Shown here: piece after piece, positions 10,927-22,717 of the stretch
Numbering within the stretch: position 1 is the stretch's first letter
Layout: every line of letters starts with the position of its first letter
NCBI GenBank assembly: GCA_024195585.1
Contig: SWBL01000044.1
Coordinates: 62,001-126,000 of the forward strand
DNA length: 64,000 nt
Reading direction: 5' to 3'
From: Aureobasidium sp. EXF-3400
Lineage: Eukaryota; Ascomycota; Dothideomycetes; Dothideales; Saccotheciaceae
Made by a program: the position numbers and the translations under genes
The notes under the pieces: model-generated
Database searches by the model: none
The model's input: only the letters and a program-made list of their open reading frames with translations
Told to the model about the DNA's origin: nothing

Positions 10927-11661
10927 ATCCCTCAGAATCACTTGGATTTACAGATTGAATGTCGAGATACAAAGATATGAATTGTTCGAAGATCGGAGTG
11001 TTTTCCAATGCATCTTGACGTCACCAGTCTTACGGATTTTGCGGAAATATCGACACCCTCTAACCTCAGCTTCTTTCCACTCATTGATACCTCTGACAGT
11101 TGCATCAATAATCTTCTCGTAATATACCAGTAAGCTCAAAAAGATCATGGATCTCTGTGAGACATTTCTGAGGAGACATGCGTGTACATTGTGGACAATA
11201 CCAGATGAGCAGTAAGAGTAAGCTTCAACGGGGTGTTATGAATACAAAGGAGGGAATCAGTGAGTAGCTCCAATCAGCTTATTGCTCTCTTAGAGGCAGA
11301 GAAAGGCAAAAGAAAAGTATGGTAAAGAACTGTAAGGGGTGGAAACACAAGGAAAGGTAAGCAATCACGTTCCTGCCTTCACCATCGACCTTCTCGGCTC
11401 TCTTTGCTACCTTGTCTGGTCTGATGAAACTCTGCTTGCTCAGAGTCAATTTTGCTTCGTGCCATTGAGGTGAAAGATTCAATCGAGCAGTTGGCCCAGT
11501 TCTTTCCTCTTTTGTCAGGAAGAAGGTTTGCAGCTTTATTCTTTCACGCCGCATCGCTTTGTTTCCTTCCAACACGCGCACTTATCAATCTCATCAACTC
11601 TCAGAAATGCCAACTTGACCATCTTCGCTCAAGCACCTTTCGGTCACTCAATCACACAGCA
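10927..11661. other. Intergenic divergent region
   Basis: 735 bp between the carrier gene and the next plus-strand gene. The right half is pyrimidine-rich with several CATC/CTCATC leader-like elements. No coding exon, RNA gene or repeat was recognised. Confidence 0.6.
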
Positions 11662-12977
11662 ATGATGAATTCCGGAGGTCCAATGACTGCTGCGCAGAAG
11701 AGATGGTTGGCCATGCAAGCTGAAGATGCGAAGAAGGCTCAACTAGCTCCACTGCTCACTGCTCCTCACATGGCTCTTCTTCCTTCAGTCTACGACTCGC
11801 CTTCTTCAGCTTCGACCAGTCCCCGCGCAAACACTGCCGATGAGCAACCCTTGATTCCAGGCGGCGACATTGAGATGGGAGAGGCACCCAACTATGTGAG
11901 CATCTCCTTCACTTTTCCACAACAAAGACTTACATTTTCCGTTATCAATAGTCTCACTCGCACGCTCAGCCTGCCTTCTCTCCGGTCGCGCCACCCTTCG
12001 TTCCTCCAGGCGCCAACACTCACACCACCGTCACTATGGCTGCTCCTCCTCGTAGACCCCCTCCACACCGCCCTGCCCCGACCCAGGCTCCCACCGCTTC
12101 TGCTCCTGGTATTGCTACCTCCGTCAGCCCTGGTCCCATGGTCAAGCAAGAACCTTCAGCTTCACCCAGTCCCAGTGTGCGCAGCACTCGCCCTGCTCCC
12201 CACCTCGCCAAGCGCGGACCTCATGCTCCAAAGGCACCTGCTGCTCCTAACATGCAGCCTCCAGCCCCCACCGCCATCCCAGGCCCATCCACTGTGAGTG
12301 CTCAGGACTTCTTGATCGATTTTGAGTCGTCCAAGTCTGACAACGACGCTATCAAGGTTCAAGAGCCTCCTCCGGCCCAGAGCAGCCCCTGGGCTGACCT
12401 CCAAGGATTACAAGTCAAGACCGAACCTGAGTCTTCCAACACCGAACGCCACCCTACTCACGTACACCCCAATCCTGAGCCACAAGTCTCTGAGGCTGTG
12501 ACTACTATGGAGCACTCTACCGCCTCTACCGTCGCTGCTGCTGCCCTCAACGGAGAAACCTTGGTCGAGCCCACTGCTGTCGTCAATCTGCACAAGGTAC
12601 GCTCAAATCAATGCGTGTTGGGAATAATACCAACTGACATAATCTCACAGATGAGCAACGACACTCGTCGCTTTGGTCGCAACCAGTGGATACCCCTGCT
12701 GCTCAGCATGGGTGACACCGACAAAGGTCGCCAACTCATTGGTGCCTTCGCTGATCACATCCGTGCCGGTGTCGACAACTTTGGTACTGGAGACTCGACC
12801 GCAAGTACCGATCAGGAGCTGTTCATGGAATTCCCCGGTGGTCAATGCTATCCTGCTACTGTGCCTCAGGACACTGCTATCAGCGATATCATCAAGGAAT
12901 TCGCCGACATGATTAAAGCTAAGGAATCTGACATCAGCGTCATGCTGAAGCTTCGCGTGGAAGATCACATCGACTAA
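11662..12977 (+). CDS. Unknown Pro-rich protein with conserved-looking C-terminal domain
   Basis: Three exons (11662-11895, 11952-12596, 12651-12977) join in phase 0 to encode 401 residues. Donors are GTGAGC and GTACGC; the second intron has an ACTGACAT branch site. The N-terminus contains MTAAQKRWLAMQAEDAKKAQ, a short basic helix. Residues ~80-290 are Pro/Ala-rich disordered sequence with two V-K-x-E-P motifs (possible sumoylation consensus). The third exon encodes a separate ~108-residue, globular-looking unit that starts exactly at the intron and contains NQWIPLLLSMGDTDKGRQLI. I do not recognise a family. A nuclear or regulatory role would be a guess. Confidence 0.75.
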
Positions 12978-13661
12978 GGGTCTAGGGAGAAGCCATCGAC
13001 TGAGAGACTGAGGAGAAGACATCAGCGGTATATGGAAGAAGCATTCTGTGTAGTATAGTGACGATGACATGCGCTGAAGCGCGGATCTGGTAGCTAAGAA
13101 ATGAATGCAAAAACCAAATGTTTTGTTTCGTAATTCCTCTCTACCATATGTGCAGATGAAGAGATAGGTACCCCTTCTGGTAAGATTGATGAGGAGCGGC
13201 TCTTTATGATGGCTCTCACTTGACCTTGCAACATTGAGCTGGTCTCGAGTTTTCCTGACTGAAATGGCTTTATACGCCAGCATGAGAGAACCCCAAAGCC
13301 CAGATTGTTTGTAGTCTAGACCGTGCTGGGAACTTGTGTTTTCGCAGTGCACGATAGCATGCGCGTAAGCCGACGAAACAAGTCATCACAACATCTCAAC
13401 ATTGTTTCTACCAACACTTTCCCACTGCCATTGATCCATCCAAGCAAGCCATAAAAGCATTGGTTTATACATGTCAGTATATCATTGCGAGTCTTTCGGA
13501 GGTAAGTACCTCTTTTTCATTCGTCTTCATCATGTTTCTTCTAATCACATATTAGTGACGCATAGAAGAAGCATCACTGCTGTTGTAACAACACACGATA
13601 TCTCATCACGACCTTCACCAATCCCTCTCTAAGTGCTGTGTATCTCATCTATATAGCAGAG
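12978..13661. other. Intergenic and 5' leader of the next gene
   Basis: 684 bp with the 3' flank of the Pro-rich gene and the leader of the Ser-rich gene. The leader seems to hold a 54-nt intron (13502-13555: GTAAGT donor, CTAATC branch, ATTAG acceptor) and an upstream reading frame, both listed separately. Confidence 0.55.
13471..13632 (+). other. Possible upstream ORF spanning a leader intron
   Basis: An ATG at 13471 opens a frame ending at 13632, 29 bp before the main ATG. The frame stays open whether or not the 54-nt leader intron is removed, because the intron length is a multiple of three and lacks an in-frame stop. It could reduce translation of the main frame. No independent evidence of translation. 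Confidence 0.3.
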
Positions 13662-14654
13662 ATGGGCCCGGAGTCTCGACACAACAGCAACGCATACGAT
13701 GCCTTCCAGATCCTTCACACAAGCATCCACTCAAACACCGAAGCACTTGCAACTTTACAACAATATATAAGTCACCTTGAAGAACTCTTACTGGCTGAAC
13801 TTGGAGCCAAGGAATTCACTCGTCGTTTGGAGACTCTACAAGACCGAGACAGCGACACTTTGTTCATCCCTGAAGGTCATCCAAGATCTCGAAAACGCAG
13901 TTCCTCAAGCACAGAAAGTGGTTCTTCACCCAAGAAAGCTCGTTCAAACTCTTCAGCTTCCTCACTGGGTTTCTCTAGCTCCCATCTGGGCAAGGTTGTT
14001 CTCGACAAGGCCAAAAGCACTCAAAGCAATGTTTCTACACCAAATGTCTCACCAAAGACTTCTCGCAAGTCGTCAGTCTCCGCACCCAGTGTGGCAGATA
14101 GTCAACAAACAACCGCTCAACAAATGGCACTTCGTTCTATACATCCTCGTCCGCAATCACGTCGTGGATCTCAGGCAGTGATGTTGCCGAATGTGCAGCC
14201 TTCGTCAAATTTCCACAGTGGACCGAGTGTGTCGTTGGTGGCAAGGACATCCCAGTACCCTGCTACAGCACAACCTCTACAGAAGCAGTCTTCTGCAATG
14301 TCGATGAGAAAAGACTCTGTGCACTCTGATGGAGAGTCAAAGACTACCAGCACTAAGCCTATGCCATCTCTTCACCATGCAGCATCCCAATATCAAACTT
14401 TTGTCCAATCTTCTTCGAAACACGCTACGCCTACTCTATCAAGGGAACCTGCATTTCCGTCGACTTTGCCCTCTTCTTCTGCAAACAAACCATTGTCGCT
14501 TGTAAACAGAACATCGCCTTCGTCGAACAAGTTGTTGTCTTCTGCAAGTAAACCATCGGCTTCTGCGAGTAAATCATCTTCTTTCTCGAACTCTTCCTCG
14601 GGCGAGTCATCATCAGTTACGAGGAAGCCATGGCGTGCTTCCAAGAAGGGTTGA
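13662..14654 (+). CDS. Unknown Ser-rich, probably nuclear protein
   Basis: A single-exon frame from the first ATG (13662) gives 330 residues. Residues ~1-70 look folded, with a helical stretch containing LATLQQYISHLEELLLAELG. The remainder is Ser/Thr/Lys-rich and disordered, with a basic cluster around residues 75-100 (RKRSSSS...SPKKARS) that resembles a nuclear localisation signal, and a C-terminal run of Ser-x-x-Lys-Pro-type repeats. I do not recognise a family. Codon use resembles the neighbours. Confidence 0.65.
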   Translation: MGPESRHNSNAYDAFQILHTSIHSNTEALATLQQYISHLEELLLAELGAKEFTRRLETLQDRDSDTLFIPEGHPRSRKRSSSSTESGSSPKKARSNSSASSLGFSSSHLGKVVLDKAKSTQSNVSTPNVSPKTSRKSSVSAPSVADSQQTTAQQMALRSIHPRPQSRRGSQAVMLPNVQPSSNFHSGPSVSLVARTSQYPATAQPLQKQSSAMSMRKDSVHSDGESKTTSTKPMPSLHHAASQYQTFVQSSSKHATPTLSREPAFPSTLPSSSANKPLSLVNRTSPSSNKLLSSASKPSASASKSSSFSNSSSGESSSVTRKPWRASKKG

Positions 14655-15174
14655 GGATGTGTTGATGTTGCGAGACTGTAGTGTATGAGACAGGTCTTTG
14701 TACAGAGCATGACAGGCAGCCCTTCGAACAGAGCAGATGTGTTGAGGAGACTGCGTTGGCTGCGTCGAGAAGACTGCGGCATGACGAATAATGGAGCAGA
14801 CATGTCGAGAAGGCTAAGCACAAGAGAGAAAGTTGTACAGATGGCACACCAAGATAAACGAGATTGAGGAGAAAGACTTGCAGTATACAGTGTAGAAAGT
14901 TTTGATTGTTTTTTTTTTTAGTCTACTACAACAGGATGACTACAGACCCCAAAAGGCAATGATACAAAGGCCAAGCCCATATTTCCCTTTACCAATGCAA
15001 TCGTGCTTTGTTGATGCACCTCGATGAATGATAATAACAACTCCGTGTCGTTCGTCCTGAATCCCAAGCATTAATCCCATAATTCCATCGTATCAAAGAG
15101 GCGTGACTAGGCGTGAAGAAGAAGAAGAAGGTGTGAAAAAGAAAGGTAGACGGGCGCTAACTGTTGACAGCTTT
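14655..15174. other. Convergent intergenic region
   Basis: 520 bp between the ends of two convergent genes. A T10 tract is present near 14910. No coding or RNA gene recognised. Confidence 0.6.
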
Positions 15175-15819
15175 TTACATGAAAGCAGCGAAGAAGACAC
15201 CAGCACCGATCAGGGCTCCAGCACCGACCTTGACGTTGGAGGCTGCGCCAGTAGAGGAAGCGGCAGCAGAGCCAGTGGCAGAGCTAGCAGATCCCGAAGC
15301 GGAAGATGCACGCGAGGAAGCAGAAGATGCACCGCGCGAGGACGAACCGCTCTGGGAAGCGCTTGAGCCTGAAGACGATGCAGCAGCAGCAGCGGAAGAT
15401 CCGGAAGCTGAAGAACCTGAACCGGTGGCGGCAATAACGGCAGCGCTCAAGATTTGGGTAGTAGAGGCGCCAACAGTGACGACGATGGAAGTGGCGTTAC
15501 CAGCTGTGACATTGCCGTAGATGAGGGTGGTGACGGTGCCAGGGGCAAGGCCAGCGGGAACGAGCTGAACGGCGACCGAAGAGATGGCAGCGGGAGCAGA
15601 GTTGGTGGCGGCAACACCAACGGAGGTTGCAGGGAGAGGCTGGCCAGTCACGACACCGAGAGAGTTGGTCTGAGTGAGGAAGGAGGTGAATCCGTTGGTG
15701 TAAGGGACGCTGGAGGAGGAGACAGGAATGGTGCTGAGGACAGAGGTCTCATTGGCGGTCGAGCTCTGAGCAGCAGCCATGGCCACGAGAGGGGCGGCGA
15801 AGAAGACGGAAGCGCGCAT
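15175..15819 (-). CDS. Ser/Ala-rich GPI-anchored cell-wall protein
   Basis: A single-exon frame of 214 residues, starting at MRASVFFAAPLVAMAAAQ, a clean signal peptide. The mature N-terminal half (~residues 20-130) contains possible N-glycosylation sites (NETS, NVTAG, NATS) and small-residue strands. Residues ~130-190 are almost entirely Ser, Ala and Gly, and the protein ends in a hydrophobic GAGALIGAGVFFAAF tail, which is typical of a GPI signal. The later ATG is chosen because the upstream in-frame extension would bury the signal peptide. A TATA-like element lies ~190 bp upstream. The high GC3 Ala/Ser bias creates a long antisense frame that I do not regard as a gene. Family unknown. Confidence 0.85.
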   Translation of the reverse strand: MRASVFFAAPLVAMAAAQSSTANETSVLSTIPVSSSSVPYTNGFTSFLTQTNSLGVVTGQPLPATSVGVAATNSAPAAISSVAVQLVPAGLAPGTVTTLIYGNVTAGNATSIVVTVGASTTQILSAAVIAATGSGSSASGSSAAAAASSSGSSASQSGSSSRGASSASSRASSASGSASSATGSAAASSTGAASNVKVGAGALIGAGVFFAAFM

Positions 15820-17561
15820 CTTGAATGTGTTGTTGGTTGGTGATGTGATTAAGAGTAAAGTGATGATGATTATCAATTAATGCTGGTGTATTTGATGTTT
15901 GGTTGTAATGGATGAAGAAGCAAGAAAGCGAGAGAAGTGTTTGCGAAGAAACAGGTGTTGTTGTTTGAACTGAAAGGGAAAGAGCAAGTTACGTGGCCGT
16001 GACCTGACCTTTATATGCGGTAAGCTTTTTTTCCAGGGAAGGCTGGTAAACATGGCTGTCTCGAGGGTCGACAAGGACTATAGTGCATGCGGTGCCGCCA
16101 GGTTGCCACCCCATTGGTCGCCGACGGTCTAGTCTGCAACTCGGTTCCCAACCCTCGAGCGCCACCGGGCCATTGCCCCTTGGCTTGCAGTAGCTTCATG
16201 GAGATCGTTGCCGTACTCTTGAACCTCCTGCTCGACTCGGCCATCGCTGTAATGTCGCCCTCTCTATTTTTGACCTCTCTCCACGGCAACTGCGTCTCGC
16301 TTCTGGTTTTTGCTCGATTACAAGAAAGGAAACCGCGAACAAGACATCTCCTGGTCAACCACGAGCAAGAAAAACTCGATGGCAATTATTCCGGAATCAT
16401 TCTAGACAATGCCAATGGCCATGGGAAGTAGAGGGCAATGGCCTAGATGGCCATGTCCAAAGTCTACCAGCCTACCTTTTTGCTTACGCGCTCTTTCAGC
16501 CCCTCTCGCCGCGCACCTACAGATTATCATTCTCCCGAACCCCGCGCCAAATGCAATTGCCCAAGTCATCGGGTCACTGGTGACATCTGATGCCTCGTAA
16601 CAATGGTGTGTAGTCTACGCGTCTTCTTCCTGCATTTGGGTATCCCGGTGATAGTGTGCTTTGATGTCTGGGTCTTTCTGCTTATGCAGTTGAACCGTTT
16701 CTGTTACTCAGAATAGAGTAGATGCGGGCAGGTACCTGTACAACAACGTTCTCAACAGCTACCTTATTCCGCTGTCTTGATGAGCATGTCTGATGATATG
16801 TTGCCAGCTTCTCGCTCGCCTTCGTCTCTATATTTCCACTAGCAAGAAGGAAACGAGGAATCGCGATCCATCACTCGAGTCGATTGATTGAACCTCCATC
16901 ATGATGACCAAGAATTCCCAGTTTCTTTCTGCTCGCCAGATTTTAACCTTTTTCTTGTTGGCAAGGAAACTGTACAAGGGTTGTCAACTGACTGTGGCGC
17001 AGGTGAAAGCAACGAAAGGTCTCCACACAGCTTGTTCCAAATCCCTTTTTCTCCACAATCACGAAATCGGGGCTCCCGCTTCTACAGCAACGACACCCAG
17101 CCACATTAAGACGCAAATGCACTGCACGGTCTTTGGTGCGGGATCTGTACTGTACTACTCTCCTGCTTGAATGAGATTCACGGGAGCTGTGCCGATTACT
17201 AAGGGCCTCCATGACGTGACGATTTGACAAGTCTCGTTTATGGCTACAGCATCAACATGTGAGATGTGAGCGCCACATGCCGATAGATTGAGGGCCTTTG
17301 CAAACTGTAGTCGCGGATCAGGAGACCCGGATTTTCTCGCAATATTCCGGACGATGATAACAGCAAAACAACTTGAGAGGAAAGATTCGTCTATCAGAAT
17401 AAAACGTGCATTGTATCGGTATACTCCAGTTCGCTGTACAGTAAGAAAAAGGAAACGAAAAGATTGACATCGCCAGGATATGCCCAAACAAGAAGCGATG
17501 ATTAGCATGTGCAGAAGAGAGCGGTATATAAGCAACAAGAGAGTCAAACATGGCTGCGGCT
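15820..17561. other. Long intergenic region upstream of the GPI protein gene
   Basis: About 1.74 kb with no convincing exon on either strand. Open frames here lack splice continuity and recognisable domains. The first 200 bp act as the promoter and leader of the GPI protein gene; the remainder is unannotated. Confidence 0.55.
16009..16017 (-). promoter_or_regulatory. TATA-like element of the GPI protein gene
   Basis: On the minus strand this reads ATATAAAGG, about 190 bp upstream of the ATG, followed by a pyrimidine-rich leader (CTTTCCCTTTC, CTTCTTCATCC). This is typical for strongly expressed fungal wall-protein genes. Confidence 0.5.
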
Positions 17562-19113
17562 CTATTTCTCAAAGGAATATCTGAGCCATTCACCGACTGC
17601 TCTCAAGCTCTCCCAGCGTACGGATTCGTCGCTGTGCTGCATAAGCTCCATGACACGGGTCTTCAGGCCCAGCTTCTCCATCTGCTGTCTCTTTTCGGGC
17701 ACCTCCTTGACGAGACATGCGACATCGTTACAGCCGATAGCCAGCACCTGCTTGTCGTTGTCCCAGGACTTTGACAGAATCTCGGCAAGCTTCTTGGCCA
17801 ACTCGCCCTTGTTGTCCTCAAGGATTTTGCGGGCGTTCTCGCTCCAGAAAGCCTGGTTGCGGTGGGGTGGCGACCAGCGAAGGTGGCCAGAGTTGACCTC
17901 TGCAGCGTATTCTGAGAAAGTTGTCTGTGTCTTTTGGAATTCCTCAACCATTGATTGAAGGGCTTTCAAGTCCTCGAGAAGGTCGGCATCGTTGAGATGG
18001 CGTCCTTGCAAGTTCTGTAGAATGGCGGGAAGGCGAGCAGGGATGACGGCAGGCATGAGGGTATCGCGGTTGGTCGAAAGAAGGTTTGTGAGGGTAGCGA
18101 GGAGAACTCTGGTTGTCTTTTCCTTGGGCGAGATGCGGAGAAGGGCGGCGTAGAGGACAATAATATCGTGTTCCCTATTTTGTAATTAGTACATGGTCAT
18201 GGGAAAGGTAAGCATGTGTAGACGTACTCATCGAGACCACGACCGACTAGCTTGCCCTCGAAGCTCAACTGCCAGATGACAAGCAGGACGTGGTATAGGA
18301 GCTGCAGGCCGACGTTGTTGATGATCTGGGAATCGGCAACGCTGCGAATACTTCCACCGCTGATCAAGGTTGACTCGTTGTCTCTCATGCTGCCTCCAGT
18401 AGCGTTGGTCAGAATGTTGAACAGAGGAGTGACAGTGTCGTTTCTCTGTTCCCAGAACAGCTGGCGTGATTTTGCAGTGCGCAACAGTGCCGAGTATTCT
18501 TGAACAGCAATATCCTGGAGGTTGCTGTCGGACCTTCTTGCCAGAGTTGAAATGTACGAGTATAGCTTTGGCAGGGCCTTGTCGATTTGTTCGGACTGGG
18601 GACCGCTAGCCATAAGACCGTGAGAGATAAGACTCGACAAGACGCATGAGGCAAGTAGCGGGATGGGGTCTTCGGGGTTGGCCGTCTGCTTGAGAAGCGG
18701 CACAAAGGGAGCGTAAGGGTCGGCGTGTTCGAGGAGCTTAGCTACGAAGGATGGCATGTCTGGAAAAGCTGTCAGTCAGATGCGCATGTATCAAAAGGAA
18801 GCCACGGGACAGTCGTACCCTCAATGAGGTCGCCAGTCAAGACAAGCATGTACTGAACAATGTCGGAACGCTTGGCGGCAGACTGGAAGATGCTGGCGCT
18901 GTCGTCGGAGCCCAGGACGAGGGCGGCATAGCTGGCGGGGTCGGACTCGACCGTCTGTCTGCGCTGTTCCTTGCGAACCTTGTCTATCGACTTGATCTTC
19001 TTGAGGTCCTGGTCGGTGATTGTCTTTGCTCTAACGGCTCCTTCCCACGAGATTGGTCGCGCCCTGATGTTGTTCTGGAGCGACAGGATATATGCCGGCG
19101 GGTCGAGAGACAT
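17562..19113 (-). CDS. VMA13: V-type ATPase subunit H
   Basis: Three exons (18819-19113, 18228-18759, 17562-18174) encode 479 residues, matching the usual ~478. Subunit H joins the V1 and Vo sectors, activates the assembled pump and silences free V1 in vacuolar and Golgi acidification. Recognised by the N-terminal NNIRARPISWEGAVRAKTI, the Arm-repeat body (PLLASCVLSSLIS, then LVGRGLDEEHDIIVLYAALL) and the C-terminal domain with HLRWSPPHRNQAFWSENARK and GEWLRYSFEK at the end. Introns have GTACGA and GTACGT donors. It is divergent from DIS3, with 263 bp between the start codons. Confidence 0.95.
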
Positions 19114-19376
19114 GGTGAAGTCTTTTGGGCTGAGGCGAATGTCTAGAACAGTCCTCCTCTCTCAAGCTCTTCAATTGCGCTCGGAATCTGGGTGCTTCTG
19201 AGCAGCAGCAGCAACACGCTGTGACGTTGTTGGGCTGGGCGCGAGTCGCACCTGCCGCTTCCACTCCGGCGTTCAACCGGCGCGACTTCCCAATCTTTGC
19301 CTGTTGCCGTCATAGTTGGACATTTTTTAATACCATCAAGAAAGGCGACCAATCTTCTCGTCGTCGCCAATTCATC

Positions 19377-22300
19377 ATGACAAGTTTAAAGCGTTCATAC
19401 GCCGCCGACAGTGCTGCCCCGAACCTGTCGAGCAAGGTCTACATTCGCTCGACCAAGAGTGGCAAGGTTCAAAAAATTGTTCGCGAGCTCTACTTGCGCG
19501 AAGACATCCCATGCTCATCAAGACTATGTGCCCGCTGTCTTGAAATTGCCCCTACCGACTACCATAACAAGGGTAATATTATCAATACCGACTGTTGAAT
19601 TCTTCTGACTTTCTTAGTTGCTCCGTTTGTGCTTTCTGAGACTCCAGGTGGAACAAAATCATTCCCCAATGGCCACTACATAATTCCCGATACCAATGCT
19701 TTTCTCTCTGGAATGGATCTTTTTGAGCTTGAAACCGCTTTCTTCGATGTTATCGTCCTGCAAACCGTTCTGGAGGAAGTCAAGAACCGCTCTCTTCCGC
19801 TTTACCATCGCCTTATCAGCTTAACCAAGAACGACAGCAAGCGCTTTTACGTCTTTTTCAACGACTTCAGACTGCAGACTTATGTTGTTCGCGAGGACAA
19901 GGAGACTATCAACGACAGAAACGATCGCGCTGTTCGCCGCGCCGTCAAATGGTACGCCGACCATCTCGAGGAAGCTGTCAGCAAGCGCAAATCCATCAGA
20001 TGTCCCTCAATCGTCATGATCAGCGATGATCGTGACAACCTCCGTAAGGCTAAGAACGATGGTATCACTGGATTGTCATTGCGCGATTATGTCTCTGGAC
20101 TCGATGAATCAGAACGTCTGTTGGATATGGTCAGCGCTGGCCAGGAACAGAGAGTTGGCAAGCAGACAAAGGGCGAACTGCTCTACCCGGACTACCTTTC
20201 GGTCTCAAAGATGATTACCGGTGTCAAGGCTGGAACCATGCACCAAGGCACATTCAACGTATCGCCTTATAATTACCTGGAAGGATCAGTCTTCGTTCCG
20301 GCATTCGACAAGCCATTACTTATCATTGGAAGAGAAAACAGCAACAGAGCAATTTCCGGAGATATTGTGGTTGTTGAAGTCCTGCCTAAAGACCAGTGGA
20401 AGGCTCCTTCATCGAAGATCTTGGAAGAGGAAGTTGTGAACAAGAACGACAATGCCGATGCAGACGAGGGCGAGGCCGTTATCACTCAACAGGAGAAGCG
20501 CGCACTGCAAGAAGAGGTCAAGAAGACACACGGAAAGAGCTCTGAAGGCAGGCCGCAACCTACTGCTCGCGTTGTTGGCATCATCAAGCGCAACTGGCGA
20601 CAGTACGTTGGTCATGTTGACAAGGACTCTGTAAAGTCTTCAACAAAGCAGAGCCGAGCACAGCAGACCGTCTTCTTGATTCCTATGGACAAGCGCATCC
20701 CCAAGATCCGTATTCGTACCCGCCAGGCTGGAGATTTACTCGGCAAGCGTCTGCTTGTTACCATTGATGCTTGGGACAGAGAGTCGAGATATCCTGTCGG
20801 TCATTTCGTTCGTTCTCTTGGAGAGCTTGAGACCAAAGGCGCCGAGACTGAAGCACTGCTGCTGGAATGGGATGTACAATACCGACCATTCCCCAAGACC
20901 GTTCTGGATTGTCTACCTGCTGAAGGCCACGATTGGAAGGTACCTGAGAACATGTCTGACCCTGGCTGGAATAAGAGAAGAGATCTGCGTGATCTGTTGA
21001 TTTGCAGTATTGATCCTCCTGGTTGTGTTGATATCGATGATGCACTACACGCCAGAACGCTACCCAACGGCAACATCGAAGTTGGTGTACACATTGCTGA
21101 TGTATCCAATTTCGTGAAGCCAAACAACGCCATGGACCAAGAAGCAAGTCTGCGTGGTACTACCGTCTACCTAGTTGACAAGCGTATTGACATGTTGCCC
21201 ATGCTTCTTGGTACCGATCTCTGCTCTCTGAAGCCTTATGTCGAACGCTTCGCTTTCTCGGTCATCTGGGAACTCACACCTGAGGCTGATATTGTACGCG
21301 CCGACTACACCAAGTCGGTCATCAAGTCAAGGGAAGCTTTCGCTTACGAACAGGCCCAGATTCGTGTTGACGACCAGTCTCAGCAAGATGATCTCACCAA
21401 CGGCATTCGTATGCTCATGATGCTGTCAAAGAAACTGAAGAAGAAGCGTATGGATGCTGGTGCTTTGAATTTGGCCAGTCCTGAAGTGCGTGTTCAGACC
21501 GAATCAGAGACTGCAGATCCCGCAGACGTGCAGACCAAGCAACACTTGGACACTATGTCATTGGTCGAAGAGTTCATGCTTCTCGCCAACACCAGCGTCG
21601 CCGCTCGCATCTATGAAGCTTACCCTCAAACTGCCTTGCTGCGTCGCCACGCTGCTCCTCCAAAGACGAACTTCGAAGAGCTCTCCAACCAACTTCGTGT
21701 CAAGCGCGGCATGGAGCTACGGACAGACAGCTCCAAGGCTCTCGCCGACTCTCTAGACACCTGCGTGGATTCCTCAGAGCCGTTCTTCAACACTCTCGTC
21801 CGTATCATGGCCACTCGTTGCATGATGTCAGCCGAGTACTTCTGCTCAGGCACCCAAGCATACCCCGAGTTCCGCCATTACGGTCTTGCCAGCGAAATCT
21901 ACACCCACTTCACCTCCCCCATCCGTCGTTATGCCGATCTCGAAGCTCATCGCCAACTTGCTGCCGCTATCGATTACGAGCCTCTGGACGCCAGTCTTCT
22001 CTCCAAGGCCAAGCTGGAAGGCGTGTGCAAGAACATCAACGTGCGCCATCGCAATGCTCAGCAGGCCGGTCGTGCTAGTGTCGAGTACTACGTCGGTCAA
22101 GCACTCAAGGGTCGCGTGGTAGACGAAGACGGCTTCATCATGCGTGTCTTCTCCAACGGTATCGTTGTCTTTGTCCCAAGATTCGGTATCGAAGGTCTGA
22201 TCCGTCTGCGTGACCTTGCCACGCCTGAACCTGAGAGCGAGTTTGACACCGAAAACTATGTTCTCAAGATCAAGGGTGAGGGTATCGATAGGAATGTGGA

Positions 22301-22385
22301 GCTTTTCGAAAAGGTCAAGGTTAGGATCTCGGATGAGGCTGAGGAGAGCACTGGAAAGAGAAAGGTTAAGCTGTCACTGCTGTAG
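19377..22385 (+). CDS. DIS3: Exosome exonuclease/endonuclease Dis3 (Rrp44)
   Basis: Exon 1 (19377-19572) and exon 2 (19618-22385), split by a 45-nt intron, encode 987 residues, close to yeast Rrp44. This is the catalytic subunit of the RNA exosome, with 3'-5' RNB exonuclease and PIN endonuclease activity. The N-terminus has the CR3 cysteine motif (DIPCSSRLCARC), then a PIN domain (IIPDTNAFLSG with its catalytic Asp), two cold-shock domains, and an RNB domain with SIDPPGCVDIDDALH, whose Asp residues bind Mg2+. A C-terminal S1 domain ends the protein. The GTAATA donor and TTCTTAG acceptor have a CTGAC branch site only ~8 nt before the acceptor. All catalytic residues I can check are intact. Confidence 0.97.
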
Positions 22386-22717
22386 ATGGCAATATAGGGG
22401 TTGGGTCAGGGTTGGGTAGGCAGTGCATATCAAGGTTTCTGCTTTACGAACAAGCAATAAAATCAGATTCATCATGTTCAAAGCATAATCAGTATTGGTA
22501 GTGACAATAGTAAAACTTCGATACTGGCGAGATGCTTCATCCCGTTCCTCGTAGTTACTTTTGCTTGTTGTGTGAGCTTGATTAATTATGTATGCGCCTC
22601 ATTGTCACCGACTCCCACAAATGCTCATCGCCTGATTTCGAGCCCGCACCATGCAGACGAAAGAAAACATCGTTTACCAAACCAAACGCCTCCAGATCCA
22701 ATCGCTTAACAGACTCG
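22386..22717. other. Convergent intergenic region
   Basis: 332 bp between DIS3 and the Sir2-like gene. AT-rich with polyadenylation-like AATAAA (GCAATAAAATC near 22452). No gene recognised. Confidence 0.6.

Noticed and set aside
15164..15520. Glu/Ala-rich plus-strand frame over the GPI protein gene
   Set aside because: Complement of Ser/Ala codons of the real gene; the opposite strand has a signal peptide and GPI tail, which is much stronger evidence.
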